A DNA stretch of 64,000 bases from Prevotella veroralis DSM 19559 = JCM 6290 (GTDB lineage Bacteria; Bacteroidota; Bacteroidia; Bacteroidales; Bacteroidaceae). The notes beneath the pieces are model-generated. The model did not search any database. It was not told the origin of the DNA and was given only the letters and a program-made list of their open reading frames with translations. Positions 45,014 to 54,544 of the stretch are shown here, one piece after another. A program made the position numbers and the translations under genes. Each line of letters starts with the position of its first letter. The stretch's first letter is position 1. The stretch is taken from contig NZ_KB898326.1 in assembly GCF_000377625.1 (NCBI RefSeq), forward strand, positions 186,001 to 250,000, written 5' to 3'.

Positions 45014-45646
45014 ATGAAAAAGATAATATATATTGTGGTACTCTGCTTGACGTTAGGAATGATGTCAAGTTGCACCGATTATAATTTTGATGATACTGGT
45101 CTTGCTAACGGCAAACATGAGACAAGCATGTGGGACTACTTCAAAACCGATTCTTACAACTGGAGTATGTTATGCGAAATGGCTGAACGTGCACAGCTCG
45201 TAAGCCTCTTTCAAGGTACAAGTCAGTATGGTAAGGACTTCACCTTCTTTGGTCCAACGAATCATAGCATTCGTCGTTACCTCTATAAGAATGGTATGAC
45301 AAGCGTATCAGAGATACCTGTTAGTGATTGTAAGAAGTTTATTTTGAATTGCCTCTTACCGCATAAACATATCATGTTAGACGACTTCAAGACTGGTACT
45401 AAGTCTTCTGATGCCTCTAACCCAATAGGTAAAGGCGGTGAAACATTCACTATGGCATCAGGTGAGAAACTATGGATTTATACCTTCCGGGAGTCTTACG
45501 ATGGTGTACCTAACGCTGGTCCTTTACAGATCTATTTGGTTTCTCCCACCACAACCAAGACCTCTCACGTTGCTTCTTGTAATATAGAAACACAAACAGG
45601 AGTGGTTCATTCACTTGATTATAACTTTAGTTTAACTGACTTTTAA
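45014..45646 (+). CDS. Fasciclin (FAS1) domain lipoprotein
   Basis: 210 residues. Lipobox MMSSC (Cys20). One FAS1 domain: MWDYFKTDSYNWSMLCEMAE, then DFTFFGPTNHSIRRYL, then ILNCLLPHKHIMLDDF, the usual order of a fasciclin fold. FAS1 domains bind proteins or surfaces. As a lipoprotein in a SusCD operon it is likely an accessory surface subunit of the transporter. It lies 35 bases after susD and 3 bases before the next lipoprotein. Confidence 0.85.
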   Translation: MKKIIYIVVLCLTLGMMSSCTDYNFDDTGLANGKHETSMWDYFKTDSYNWSMLCEMAERAQLVSLFQGTSQYGKDFTFFGPTNHSIRRYLYKNGMTSVSEIPVSDCKKFILNCLLPHKHIMLDDFKTGTKSSDASNPIGKGGETFTMASGEKLWIYTFRESYDGVPNAGPLQIYLVSPTTTKTSHVASCNIETQTGVVHSLDYNFSLTDF

Positions 45647-45649
45647 GGT

Positions 45650-46123
45650 ATGAAAAGAATAAAAAATAGTATAGCGTTAGTTTGTCTAACTTTACTTGCT
45701 GTGGGCTTAATGATGTCATGCAGCAAGATGAAAGTGGGTTATCTCCGTACTGCGGGGGCTTCTTTTGCACCAGACTCCATCAATGTTTTCCATAATATCG
45801 ACCCTACCTCTGATCGATATATAGAGCAACAACCCTTCGTATCAACGAGTATTCAGGGTGTAGCAGGTACCAATCCTATTAACTTCGAACTGGCCAGTGT
45901 GAAGGCAGATACGCCTGCAGCAGGCGAACTCTTTATGAAGTTATATAAAGAAGGAGAGATATCTGTTGTGGGCGGAAAGGTCATTGTCTCTTTAAAAGCA
46001 ACTAAGCAGTTGACCAACGGACATTATCTTCTCACCTTGAAAGTCTATAACGAGGATCACGAGGCATTGTTGAAAGACATCTTCAAGGTCGTTGTGACAG
46101 ATGATGAGTTACCTATTTACTAA
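45650..46123 (+). CDS. Small lipoprotein, accessory subunit of the SusCD operon
   Basis: 157 residues. Signal with lipobox MMSC (Cys24), then a predicted all-beta body (ISVVGGKVIVSLKATKQLTN, HYLLTLKVYNEDHEALLKDI) of Ig-like character. I do not recognise a named family. Three bases separate it from the FAS1 gene. Its position makes it a candidate surface subunit that binds or positions the nutrient. Confidence 0.78.
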   Translation: MKRIKNSIALVCLTLLAVGLMMSCSKMKVGYLRTAGASFAPDSINVFHNIDPTSDRYIEQQPFVSTSIQGVAGTNPINFELASVKADTPAAGELFMKLYKEGEISVVGGKVIVSLKATKQLTNGHYLLTLKVYNEDHEALLKDIFKVVVTDDELPIY

Positions 46124-46162
46124 TCGTAAATCAATGTTTTATTATTTAAAATAGCACATATT

Positions 46163-47482
46163 ATGAGAATAAAAAGATATTTCTTAGTGCTCGTTACACT
46201 CATTGCTTTCACCCTCCAAAGCTTTGCGCAAGAGGGAACAACGGGTATTCAGTTCTTTCAGGGAACCTTTAATGATGCCCTTGTAAAGGCTAAGCAAGAG
46301 AATAAAGTGCTCTTTGTCGACTTTTATGCAGTGTGGTGTGTACCTTGTAAGAAGATGGCTAAGACTGTATTCACACAAGAGGAAGTGGGCAAGTTCTTCA
46401 ATGAACACTTCGTTAGCATACAGCTGGATGCAGAGAAGGGAGACAATGTCAACATTGCAAAGAACTATAAGGTCGTTGCCTACCCAACGGTTGCTTTCAT
46501 CTCACCTGAAGGAAAGGCAATATCGGTGAATACGGGTGCAATGAATAAAGATGAGCTATTGGATGCAGCGAAGATAGCCGCTGGTCAGAGTATTAGCTTT
46601 GAAGCTCTTTATGAGAAATATAAGGCTGATAACAATGATCTCGACGTCCAGCAGCAACTCCTTCTCAAAGCTCCTTCTTTCTTACAAGCGCAAGAAGGAA
46701 TGGAAGCCGACAAGTGGGTTACCCGTTTGCAGAAGTTGTATAAGAACTACATCACCGCTAAAGCACCTTTAAAACTTATCAATGAGAATGATTACAAGAT
46801 TATTCTTGCACTTGAGGGAGACGATGATAAGGAACACAAGCAATACATAGTTGATCTCATCAATGACCATCTCGACGATTGGACAAAAGCGGTTGGTAAG
46901 GCTCCTGCCTACTATATCGTTGAGGCGAATGATGGCTTTGCGGAAGACTTAGCAAAGGATGGTAATGCTAAGTACAAGGACTATGTTGAAAATGTAAAAG
47001 GCAAGTATGCAAAGGCTTACAGTGTAATTGGTCTAACTGAGATCACGCCTTATGAGAAGACAAAACTCTATAATGATGCCCTCTTCAACCTATATAAGAA
47101 TAAGGATGTCGACGGTTATATCAAGGCTATGCAGACTTACTTCGACAAGATGAAAGGCAATGTTCAGGCTGCTGACTATGGTAAGGCTGCCCAGAATCTA
47201 TACATGGCTGCAGGCAAGGTGTTGAAACCTAAGCACCATGAAGTAGCTATTCAGTGGTCAGAGAAAGCCCTCGAAAAAGAGAATGCAGTTATGGATCGCG
47301 TCAATTACATGGTAATGATTGGCGACTCATATCGTGAGTTGAAGAACTATGCGAAGGCTCGCGAGTATTACAACCAAGCCTTTGCTGAGACCCTCACACT
47401 ACAGAATATGGAGATGCCACAAGCGATGTTGCAAAGTGCAATTAAGCATAAGCTCTCTACCCTCGAACTACTTGAAAAATAA
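46163..47482 (+). CDS. Secreted thioredoxin-fold protein with helical C-terminus
   Basis: 439 residues with a signal peptide (cut near FAQ, residue 23). A thioredoxin domain covers about residues 30-145: DFYAVWCVPCKKMAK with the C-x-x-C at 59-62 and the cis-proline AYPTVAF. The remaining 290 residues are helical, with TPR-like repeats (IQWSEKALEKENAVMDRVNY, NYAKAREYYNQAFAETLTLQ). It may reduce or protect disulfides in the periplasm or assist peptide handling. It sits between the accessory lipoprotein and the M16 peptidase, two bases before the latter. Confidence 0.88.
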   Translation: MRIKRYFLVLVTLIAFTLQSFAQEGTTGIQFFQGTFNDALVKAKQENKVLFVDFYAVWCVPCKKMAKTVFTQEEVGKFFNEHFVSIQLDAEKGDNVNIAKNYKVVAYPTVAFISPEGKAISVNTGAMNKDELLDAAKIAAGQSISFEALYEKYKADNNDLDVQQQLLLKAPSFLQAQEGMEADKWVTRLQKLYKNYITAKAPLKLINENDYKIILALEGDDDKEHKQYIVDLINDHLDDWTKAVGKAPAYYIVEANDGFAEDLAKDGNAKYKDYVENVKGKYAKAYSVIGLTEITPYEKTKLYNDALFNLYKNKDVDGYIKAMQTYFDKMKGNVQAADYGKAAQNLYMAAGKVLKPKHHEVAIQWSEKALEKENAVMDRVNYMVMIGDSYRELKNYAKAREYYNQAFAETLTLQNMEMPQAMLQSAIKHKLSTLELLEK

Positions 47483-47484
47483 GA

Positions 47485-50340
47485 ATGTATATGTTTAGAA
47501 ACATCATAAAGAACCTCACGAGCGTGGCTATGTGCCTACTCGTGAGCTTTCTGTTTGGTGTCTCTTCGCCTGCTCATGCACAGATGAAAGGCTTGCGAAA
47601 GGGCACCTTACCGAATGGTCTCACCTATTATATATATAATGACGGATCGGCAAGTAGCGATGCTCAATATTATCTTTATCAAAACGTGGGAGCCATCATG
47701 GAGAATAAAGATGAGATGGGTTTGGCACACGTCTTGGAGCATTTAGCCTTCAACACAACCGATCATTTCCCTACAGGAGTGATGTCTTTTCTCCGCAAGA
47801 ATAACCTCAATGACTTCGAAGCCTTTACGGGGGTTGATGATACGAGGTATGCTATTCACAACGTACCAAGTACTAACGACGAACTCAATGACAAGGTATT
47901 GTGGATTCTTCGTGACTGGTGTCATGGTATTAAAATCACGCCACAAGATGTGGAGAAGGAGCGTGGTATCATCCTTGAAGAGTGGCGACATCGTGCTGGC
48001 GTGAACCGCCGTTTGACCGATGCCATTGCTCCTGTCGTTTATAACCAGTCGGGTTATGCAACGCACAATGTTATTGGTTCGCTTGATTTCTTACAGTCTT
48101 TTCAGCAGAAGCAGGTAAAGGCTTTCTATGATAAGTGGTATCGTCCTAACCTCCAATTCATAGCTGTTATAGGCGATGTCGACCTTGATAAGACTGAAGC
48201 AAAGATTCAGTCGATCTTCAAAACATTACCGAATAAGCTCGCACCAGCCGTTGATACGCAGGTTCGGAACATTCCCGTGAATGACAAGCCACTCTATCTT
48301 CGATTCATCGACCCCGAGAATAAGAGTGCATCCTTTGGTCTTTACCAACGCTATGAGATGCCAGGTAATGCACAGGAAGAGGCTCGCACCCGTCAATTCA
48401 TCTTCACTAAGTTCTTCAATACACTTGCTCCTAAGCGGTTCGCAATGCTGAAGAATGCGGATAAAGAGAAGTTTATTGCTGCCGACTTGAGCCTTTCTCC
48501 ATTGGTGAGAGACTATTCACAAATGGCATGGGACATGGTTCCGTATCAGGGGGAGGCACAAGCTGCTTTGCAGCAGTTGCTTGCCGTGCGTGCTAACCTT
48601 CGTGACAAGGGCTTTACCGAGGCGGAGTTTAATGCCGAGAAAGAGGCGATGTACAACGGAATGAAGGATGTTTTGGAGGCAAAGGGATTAGGAACTCCTG
48701 ATAACGCCTTAATGCTCTTCCGCCAAAACTACCTCTATGGTATTCCTGTAAAAGACTTCCGTTCACAGATTAGTCGCAACCTTGAGACCTTAGTAGAGCT
48801 TGAGGTGAGCGATATCAATGCGTGGTTGAAGAACTTACTCGATGATAAGAACCTTGCTTTCGTTACTTATTCAAAGTCGAAGGAAGAGATGAATATCACC
48901 GAAGACGAGTTTAATACTGCTCTAAAGAATGCCTCTTCCAACAACGATTTGGCGCAGGCTGCTAACGTGAAACCTATCACGAACCTCATTGATTATAATC
49001 TCGTTCCAGGGAAGATAACCAGTGAGACGACATTAAAGAAGCTCCAATCGAAGGTGTGGAAACTAAGTAATGGCGCACGAGTCATCTATAAGTATGTACC
49101 TGAAGCAAAGGGTCGCTTCTTCTTTGCAGGCTCTTCCATCGGTGGCAAATCGGTTGTTCCTGCAACAGAGCTAGCCAACTATACGGCTATGCGCTCACTC
49201 TTAATGCAGTCGGGAGTATATAACTATAACCGCAATCAACTTGCCCAATGGCTACAAGGGAAAGACCTGAATCTATCCCTATCACTCGAGGATTACAGTG
49301 ACGGAATAGGTGGTTCTGCAGCTGTTGCAAACGCTGATGACTTCTTCGGATACCTTCATCTCGTTCTGTCGAAACAGAACTTTTCAAAGGCAGCATTCGA
49401 TAAGTACATCCAACGCAGCGTTTATCTCTATGACAACCGACCATTGAGTGGTATGGAGGCAGTGCAGGATTCTATCCGTCAGTTGCTCTATCCAGTAAGC
49501 GCGTTGAACCCTCGTCAGGATGAAAAGTTCTTCCATTCAATGCAATATAACCAACTTGCAGAGCAGTTCCAAAAGCATTTAGGCGATGCATCAGGCTTCA
49601 CTTATTGTCTGATGGGCGATATTCCAGAGGCGAAAGCAAGGGAGTTAATCACACGATATATCGCTTCGCTCAAGGGTTCGGGTAAGCCAGCTGTAACGTC
49701 AGTGACGCCACTTGACTTTGCAGCGAGTGCCCCTGTCATCAAGCATACCTTTGAGACTGAGACCGACGGAGGCATGGCTGAAATTGAAATCTCATACTCG
49801 AATAAACAGAAACTAAGCGATCGTGAGCAGGCTGCATTAGAGGTGTTGCGTGCGTTGTTGGAGCGTCGTTACTTCGATGTGTTGCGTGAGAAGGAACATC
49901 TCACTTATACGATTGGTGTGCAAAGTACTTATAATTCGCAGCCAGAAGCAAGTGAGAACCTAAGCATCCACCTCTCTACTGCAGCGGAGCATATCGATCG
50001 TGTCCTCACGTTAGTATATCAGTTTATTGAGGATGTCAAGGCAGGTCGCATAAGTGCTGACGATTTCAAGGCAGCGATGGTACCATTAGCTGTACAAGAG
50101 GAAGATGCTAATGCACAACAGAACACAGCTGATCCTTCATTGTGGATGGGACTTCTGAATGTCTATGCAGAGACTGGTGAGGAGTTGTCACCATCGGATA
50201 GCTCTAGTTCAGAACCTATCTTCAAGACCCTCACAGAACAAGATATTGCGAAGGTTGCAACGAAGATTTTCACACAAGCTAAGCAACGTGAAATCATCGT
50301 CAAGCCTGTTACTCACGAGGGGAAGCGCACGTTTAAGTAA
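47485..50340 (+). CDS. M16-family (insulinase-like) zinc peptidase, periplasmic
   Basis: 951 residues with a signal peptide (cut near HAQ, residue 33). The inverted zinc motif HxxEH is at residues 82-86 (HVLEHLAF), and the distal glutamate lies in GIILEEWRHRAG near residue 165. A second M16 half follows (from about residue 520), which lacks HxxEH, as usual for single-chain members. It should cleave peptides of limited length in the periplasm. Last gene of the SusCD operon, which supports a peptide-import and degradation role. Confidence 0.92.
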   Translation: MYMFRNIIKNLTSVAMCLLVSFLFGVSSPAHAQMKGLRKGTLPNGLTYYIYNDGSASSDAQYYLYQNVGAIMENKDEMGLAHVLEHLAFNTTDHFPTGVMSFLRKNNLNDFEAFTGVDDTRYAIHNVPSTNDELNDKVLWILRDWCHGIKITPQDVEKERGIILEEWRHRAGVNRRLTDAIAPVVYNQSGYATHNVIGSLDFLQSFQQKQVKAFYDKWYRPNLQFIAVIGDVDLDKTEAKIQSIFKTLPNKLAPAVDTQVRNIPVNDKPLYLRFIDPENKSASFGLYQRYEMPGNAQEEARTRQFIFTKFFNTLAPKRFAMLKNADKEKFIAADLSLSPLVRDYSQMAWDMVPYQGEAQAALQQLLAVRANLRDKGFTEAEFNAEKEAMYNGMKDVLEAKGLGTPDNALMLFRQNYLYGIPVKDFRSQISRNLETLVELEVSDINAWLKNLLDDKNLAFVTYSKSKEEMNITEDEFNTALKNASSNNDLAQAANVKPITNLIDYNLVPGKITSETTLKKLQSKVWKLSNGARVIYKYVPEAKGRFFFAGSSIGGKSVVPATELANYTAMRSLLMQSGVYNYNRNQLAQWLQGKDLNLSLSLEDYSDGIGGSAAVANADDFFGYLHLVLSKQNFSKAAFDKYIQRSVYLYDNRPLSGMEAVQDSIRQLLYPVSALNPRQDEKFFHSMQYNQLAEQFQKHLGDASGFTYCLMGDIPEAKARELITRYIASLKGSGKPAVTSVTPLDFAASAPVIKHTFETETDGGMAEIEISYSNKQKLSDREQAALEVLRALLERRYFDVLREKEHLTYTIGVQSTYNSQPEASENLSIHLSTAAEHIDRVLTLVYQFIEDVKAGRISADDFKAAMVPLAVQEEDANAQQNTADPSLWMGLLNVYAETGEELSPSDSSSSEPIFKTLTEQDIAKVATKIFTQAKQREIIVKPVTHEGKRTFK

Positions 50341-50345
50341 GGAGG

Positions 50346-50392
50346 AGAGGCCTCACCCCCGCCCCCTCTCCGAATGGAGAGGGGCGTGAATA
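50346..50392. repeat. Module D hairpin after the M16 gene
   Basis: CCCCCTCTCCGAATGGAGAG is a GC-rich stem just after the operon end. It may help end or protect the transcript. The same motif is at 23493-23534. Confidence 0.6.
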
Positions 50393-50407
50393 GTACCATC
50401 TGCTAAC

Positions 50408-50480
50408 AAAGAGGGCGTTTCTTCGATGTGAAGAGACGCCCTTTTCACTTTGAAGAGGGCGTCTCCTTGCCATGAAGAGA
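50408..50480. repeat. Module A before the tandem block
   Basis: AAAGAGGGCGTTTCTTCGAT and GTGAAGAGACGCCCTTT form a stem at 50408-50444; a second GAGGGCGTCTCCTTG arm follows. Confidence 0.7.
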
Positions 50481-51186
50481 GCCTCTCTTTGATACAAAGA
50501 AACGCCCTCCTTAAATGGAAAAGATACAAACCTGTAGGGACAGACGCCCTCGTCTGTCCGCCAGAACGCAAGCAATAAAAGCCTCCCCACACTCCTCTTT
50601 AGGGAAGGGATGTTGCCTAATGGAGTGTTACTGATGGATGGAAAGGCGGACAGACGAGGGCGTCTGTCCCTACTTTGAGGCATCTTTTTGGATAGAAAGA
50701 ACCATCCCGACTTGCTCCCGTTTGGATCTCCTCCCCTTGGGGGAGGCTGGGTGGGGTTTCCAGATGAGGACGCCTGTCCCTACGCTGTGGCGTTGCTTCG
50801 ACACGAGGTTAGTTGTAGTTGGAAATGAAGAAAGCCTCTCTTTGATACAAAGAAACGCCCTCCTTAAATGGAAAAGATACAAACCTGTAGGGACAGACGC
50901 CCTCGTCTGTCCGCCAGAACGCAAGCAATAAAAGCCTCCCCACACTCCTCTTTAGGGAAGGGATGTTGCCTAATGGAGTGTTACTGATGGATGGAAAGGC
51001 GGACAGACGAGGGCGTCTGTCCCTACTTTGAGGCATCTTTTTGGATAGAAAGAACCATCCTAACTCGCTCCCGTTTGGCTCCCCTCCCCTTGGGGGAGGC
51101 TGGGTGGGGTTTCCAGACGAGGACGTCTGTCCCTACGCTGTGGCGTTGCTTCGACACGAGGTTAGTTGTAGTTGGAAATGAAGAAA
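50481..51186. repeat. 353-bp tandem duplication of modules A, B and C
   Basis: Units 50481-50833 and 50834-51186 are nearly identical; the segment starting GCCTCTCTTTGATACAAAG recurs at an exact 353-base distance, and a third start (GCCTCTTCTTG) appears at 51187. Each unit holds part of module A, a 150-bp module B (50531-50680, 50884-51033), a CTCCCCTTGGGGGAG hairpin (module C) and a B-type end (GACGCCTGTCCCTACGCTGT). Open frames read here on either strand repeat with the units and are not taken as genes. Confidence 0.85.
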
Positions 51187-51233
51187 GCCTCTTCTTGTTA
51201 GCTTCCATTAATCACTTCTCATAAAAAATTACG

Positions 51234-51241
51234 TACCTTTG
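51234..51241 (+). promoter_or_regulatory. -7 box of the EamA gene at 51294
   Basis: TACCTTTG followed by C, a perfect TAnnTTTG about 53 bases before the ATG. Confidence 0.6.
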
Positions 51242-51293
51242 CAGGCGAAAAGAGATTCACGTAACGTGTAATAGACAATATTTAAGGTAAGAG

Positions 51294-52205
51294 ATGACAA
51301 ATAAAACCAGTATATTTCAGCGTCCCTTATGGGTGACAATATTCGCTTTAACGGCTGCAATAGCGTGGGGCTGGGCCTATCCACTGATAAAGTTAGGGAT
51401 GCAGGAGTTCGCTATTACGCCCGATATGACAGGTTCGAAGATGCTCTTTGCTGGGATTCGTTTCTGCTTATCGGGGCTTATCATTTTGGCAATAGCTGGT
51501 GGAAAGCAACGCAACTTTGCGGTTAGGAAGTCTGCAGACTGGTGGTATATCCTCGTGTTCTGTTTGTTGAATACAACTTTACATTACGCTTTCTTCTACT
51601 TTGGATTATCCCATAGTGAAGGCTCAAGGGCTGCCATTCTCAACTCGTTGAGCGTTTTCTCTGTCGTTATCTTCGCTTGTATCTTCTTCAAAAGTGACCA
51701 CATGACCATTAAGAAGATTATTGGTTGCGTTGTTGGTTTCGCTGGTATCTTATCGTTAAACATAGGAGGTGCCGAGAGCGGGAGCTTTACTTGGCTGGGA
51801 GATGGCATGATTATCCTCAACGCCCTATGCGGTGCTTCTGCCTCATTGATGATTCGGGGACTGGGAAAAAGAGTCGATGTGTTTGTTGGGACAGGCTATA
51901 GTCTGGCTTTAGGTGGCACTTTATTGGTCATACCGGGGCTACTCATGGGGGCAACCTTACCGAACGTCTCTGTCTTAGGTGGGATTTATCTCTTACTCTT
52001 AATAGCAATTAGTACGTTGGGATTTACGCTTTATAACAAGCTACTCACATGCAACCCTGTGGGAAAGGTAGCCATCTATAACTCACTAATCCCTGTCGTT
52101 GGTGCTGTCACCTCATGCCTATGTCTGCATGAGACCTTCTATATAAAATATGTGGTGGCAGGCTTCCTTGCGGCACTGGGAATCTATATCATCAATAAGA
52201 GTTAG
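51294..52205 (+). CDS. EamA/DMT family transporter
   Basis: 303 residues, about ten membrane helices in two halves: TIFALTAAIAWGWAYPLIKL in the first, and LTCNPVGKVAIYNSLIPVVG with a final FLAALGIYIINKS in the second. Inner-membrane metabolite exporter of unknown substrate. It is the third EamA gene in the window and not close in sequence to those at 1-1160. It converges with the response-regulator gene, five bases apart. Confidence 0.88.
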   Translation: MTNKTSIFQRPLWVTIFALTAAIAWGWAYPLIKLGMQEFAITPDMTGSKMLFAGIRFCLSGLIILAIAGGKQRNFAVRKSADWWYILVFCLLNTTLHYAFFYFGLSHSEGSRAAILNSLSVFSVVIFACIFFKSDHMTIKKIIGCVVGFAGILSLNIGGAESGSFTWLGDGMIILNALCGASASLMIRGLGKRVDVFVGTGYSLALGGTLLVIPGLLMGATLPNVSVLGGIYLLLLIAISTLGFTLYNKLLTCNPVGKVAIYNSLIPVVGAVTSCLCLHETFYIKYVVAGFLAALGIYIINKS

Positions 52206-52210
52206 ACTGT

Positions 52211-52864
52211 TTAAATATAATACTCTGCCGCATCCACCAATCCTGTACGTATAGCGTAACGAGTGGCTTCGTGGGCATTGTTGACCCCAATCTTGCGAAA
52301 GATATTCTTTCTGTGAGTGTTTACTGTATGGAAAGAGGATATACGCTTTTCGGCAATCTCACGTGTTTTCATTCCCAAAGCAATATCCTTTAGCACTTCA
52401 ATTTCCGTCTTCGTCAATCGGACTCTCTCCTTTTCTGGTATTGCAACAGGTGCTAAGAGCATGTTAGCGGCATGTTGGCAGAGATAGTGATTACCGTGCA
52501 GATTATATTCAATACACTGCTTTATCTCTGATAGTTTAGTATCCTTTAAGAGTACACTTATTCGACTCTCTGTGTTCACCAAGTTACGTATGAAGTCCAC
52601 ACTAAGGTCTTCGCTCCATAAGATGAAATACGATTTCGGATAACGTTGAGCAATGATTAGCAAGTCAGAAGAGCTGTTGATATCAAACAACGTATAGTCC
52701 AGTATAACAATAGATTCAGGCTTTTGCCTCAACAGAAACATAAGTTCTGCCTTCGTCTCAACCGATGAGATCGATTCCAGTTGCATGTCAGCAAGGATGT
52801 AAAGCATGCCTACGCGCGTTATATCTTGATTATCCGCAACAATGATATTCTTTGTTTTCTCCAT
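52211..52864 (-). CDS. LuxR/NarL-type response regulator, orphan
   Basis: 217 residues. A receiver domain occupies residues 1-120 with the acid pair near D11/D14, the phospho-acceptor D56 (VILDYTLF) and the lysine in VLLKDTK. The C-terminal LuxR helix-turn-helix is LTKTEIEVLKDIALGMKTRE followed by SSFHTVNTHRKNIFRKIGV. It should bind DNA as a phosphorylation-controlled activator. No histidine kinase is encoded nearby, so its signal is unknown. Divergent from the PafA-like gene over a 102-base promoter region. Confidence 0.88.
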   Translation of the reverse strand: MEKTKNIIVADNQDITRVGMLYILADMQLESISSVETKAELMFLLRQKPESIVILDYTLFDINSSSDLLIIAQRYPKSYFILWSEDLSVDFIRNLVNTESRISVLLKDTKLSEIKQCIEYNLHGNHYLCQHAANMLLAPVAIPEKERVRLTKTEIEVLKDIALGMKTREIAEKRISSFHTVNTHRKNIFRKIGVNNAHEATRYAIRTGLVDAAEYYI

Positions 52865-52891
52865 ACGAATTGATTATCAATTGCAAGCGTA

Positions 52892-52899
52892 CAAAAGTA
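52892..52899 (-). promoter_or_regulatory. -7 box of the response-regulator gene
   Basis: TACTTTTG on the minus strand, about 28 bases before ATG 52864. Confidence 0.5.
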
Positions 52900-52932
52900 T
52901 ATAAAAAAGTTGATTAATCGAAAATTTTATCG

Positions 52933-52940
52933 TAAGTTTG
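52933..52940 (+). promoter_or_regulatory. Promoter of the PafA-like gene
   Basis: TAAGTTTG followed by C; GTTG at -33 (TTG 52910-52912) with a 20-base spacer. It lies back to back with the promoter of the response regulator. Confidence 0.6.
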
Positions 52941-52966
52941 CATCATCATTAAGCGTATAACCTAAC

Positions 52967-54430
52967 ATGAAGAAACTCATTACACTAATGGTTGGACTGC
53001 TCATAGCGGTCTCTTCGAATGCACAGATTCAACGACCTAAGTTGGTGGTAGGGCTTGTTGTCGACCAAATGAGGTGGGATTACCTCTACTATTATTATAA
53101 TGAATACGGCACTGGTGGTCTACGCCGACTACTCAACGAGGGCTTCTCCTTTGAGAATACTCATATAAACTATGCCCCCACAGTAACGGCTATCGGACAC
53201 AGTTCTATATATACTGGTTCGGTTCCAGCTATCACTGGTATCGCGGGAAACTACTTCTATCAGAATGATAAGAGTGTCTATTGTTGTGCTGACCCATCGG
53301 TGAAGAGCGTTGGTTCTGATAGTAAAGAGGGGCAGATGAGTCCGCATCGTATGTTGGCATCTACCATCGGTGATGAGTTACAAATTGCTACTGACTTCCG
53401 CTCGAAAGTAATAGGAGTGGCATTGAAAGACCGCGCTTCCATCCTTCCAGCAGGTCACGCGGCAGACGGAGCATACTGGTGGGACACCTCGGCAGGGCAT
53501 TTTGTCACATCGAGCTTCTACATGAATAGTCTACCAAAGTGGGTGGAGGACTTCAACAAGGAGAACCATACTGCACCGAACTTCGACATTAAAAGCACCC
53601 TGGAAGGTGTAACGATGACTTTCAAGATGGCGGCTGCTGCAGTGCGAAATGAGCGGTTAGGTAAGGGCAAGGAAACCGATATGCTCACTGTGAGTATATC
53701 GCCAACTGACATCATCGGACATAAGTTCTCTACTCGTGGAAAGGAGAATCATGCAGTCTACATGCAGCTTGATAAGGATTTAGCAGAGTTCCTTAACATG
53801 CTTGACAAGGAGGTTGGTAGGGGCAACTACTTGCTTTTCTTGACAGCTGACCATGGTGCTGCTCATAACTACAACTATATGCGGGAGCATCGCATACCAG
53901 CTGGTGCTTGGAACTACAAGGAGACAGTTAAGAGTTTAAACGACCACTTGCAGCAGAAGTTCGGCATAACTCCTGTGATGGGAGAAGATAACTATCAACT
54001 GTTCTTAAACGACTCTACTATCAATGCAGCTGGTCTAAAGAAACAGGACGTGATAGACGCTTCTATTGATTATCTAAAGCAAGATCCACAATTCTTATAT
54101 GTGTTTGATGAGGAAAAAGTAACCAATGTCACCATGCCTGAATGGATAAAGGAACGCATGGAGAATGGCTACTTCCGTGGTCGTTCAGGTGAGATTGGAG
54201 TAGTGACAAGACCGCAGTTCTTTGGTGGATCGGAGTCTCCCCAGTTCCGTGGAACACAGCATGGTCAACCCTTCCCATACGATACGCACATTCCTTTCCT
54301 ACTCTTTGGTTGGAACGTAAAGCATGGTTCTTCAAATGTAGAAGCACATATCGTGGATATCGCACCGACCATTTGTGCCATGTTACATATACAAATGCCG
54401 AATGGTTGTGTGGGAACGGCTCGATATTAA
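52967..54430 (+). CDS. PafA-like alkaline phosphatase, secreted
   Basis: 487 residues with a signal peptide (cut near SNAQ, residue 20). The alkaline phosphatase/NPP fold is clear: VVGLVVDQMRWDYL (metal Asp33), nucleophile Thr74 in YAPTVTAIGHSS, PTDIIGHKFS, TADHGAAHNYNYM, and the last metal His in GTQHGQPFPYDTH. PafA enzymes of Bacteroidetes release phosphate from many phosphomonoesters, often independent of phosphate starvation (family knowledge). It acts in the periplasm or at the surface. Slightly shorter at the C-terminus than the usual PafA. Confidence 0.88.
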   Translation: MKKLITLMVGLLIAVSSNAQIQRPKLVVGLVVDQMRWDYLYYYYNEYGTGGLRRLLNEGFSFENTHINYAPTVTAIGHSSIYTGSVPAITGIAGNYFYQNDKSVYCCADPSVKSVGSDSKEGQMSPHRMLASTIGDELQIATDFRSKVIGVALKDRASILPAGHAADGAYWWDTSAGHFVTSSFYMNSLPKWVEDFNKENHTAPNFDIKSTLEGVTMTFKMAAAAVRNERLGKGKETDMLTVSISPTDIIGHKFSTRGKENHAVYMQLDKDLAEFLNMLDKEVGRGNYLLFLTADHGAAHNYNYMREHRIPAGAWNYKETVKSLNDHLQQKFGITPVMGEDNYQLFLNDSTINAAGLKKQDVIDASIDYLKQDPQFLYVFDEEKVTNVTMPEWIKERMENGYFRGRSGEIGVVTRPQFFGGSESPQFRGTQHGQPFPYDTHIPFLLFGWNVKHGSSNVEAHIVDIAPTICAMLHIQMPNGCVGTARY

Positions 54431-54544
54431 GAAGCCGTTTTCTTTTAATGACAATATAAACAAAGAAATCACATTCACATACTTGTTTGGATTCCATTTG
54501 ATGGTTAGGAGGAATGGAGAAAACCAGTATGTGGATATTAAGTT

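Noticed and set aside
50333..51224. Several open frames of 61-116 codons on both strands
   Set aside because: They recur with the 353-bp unit and have no independent gene signals.
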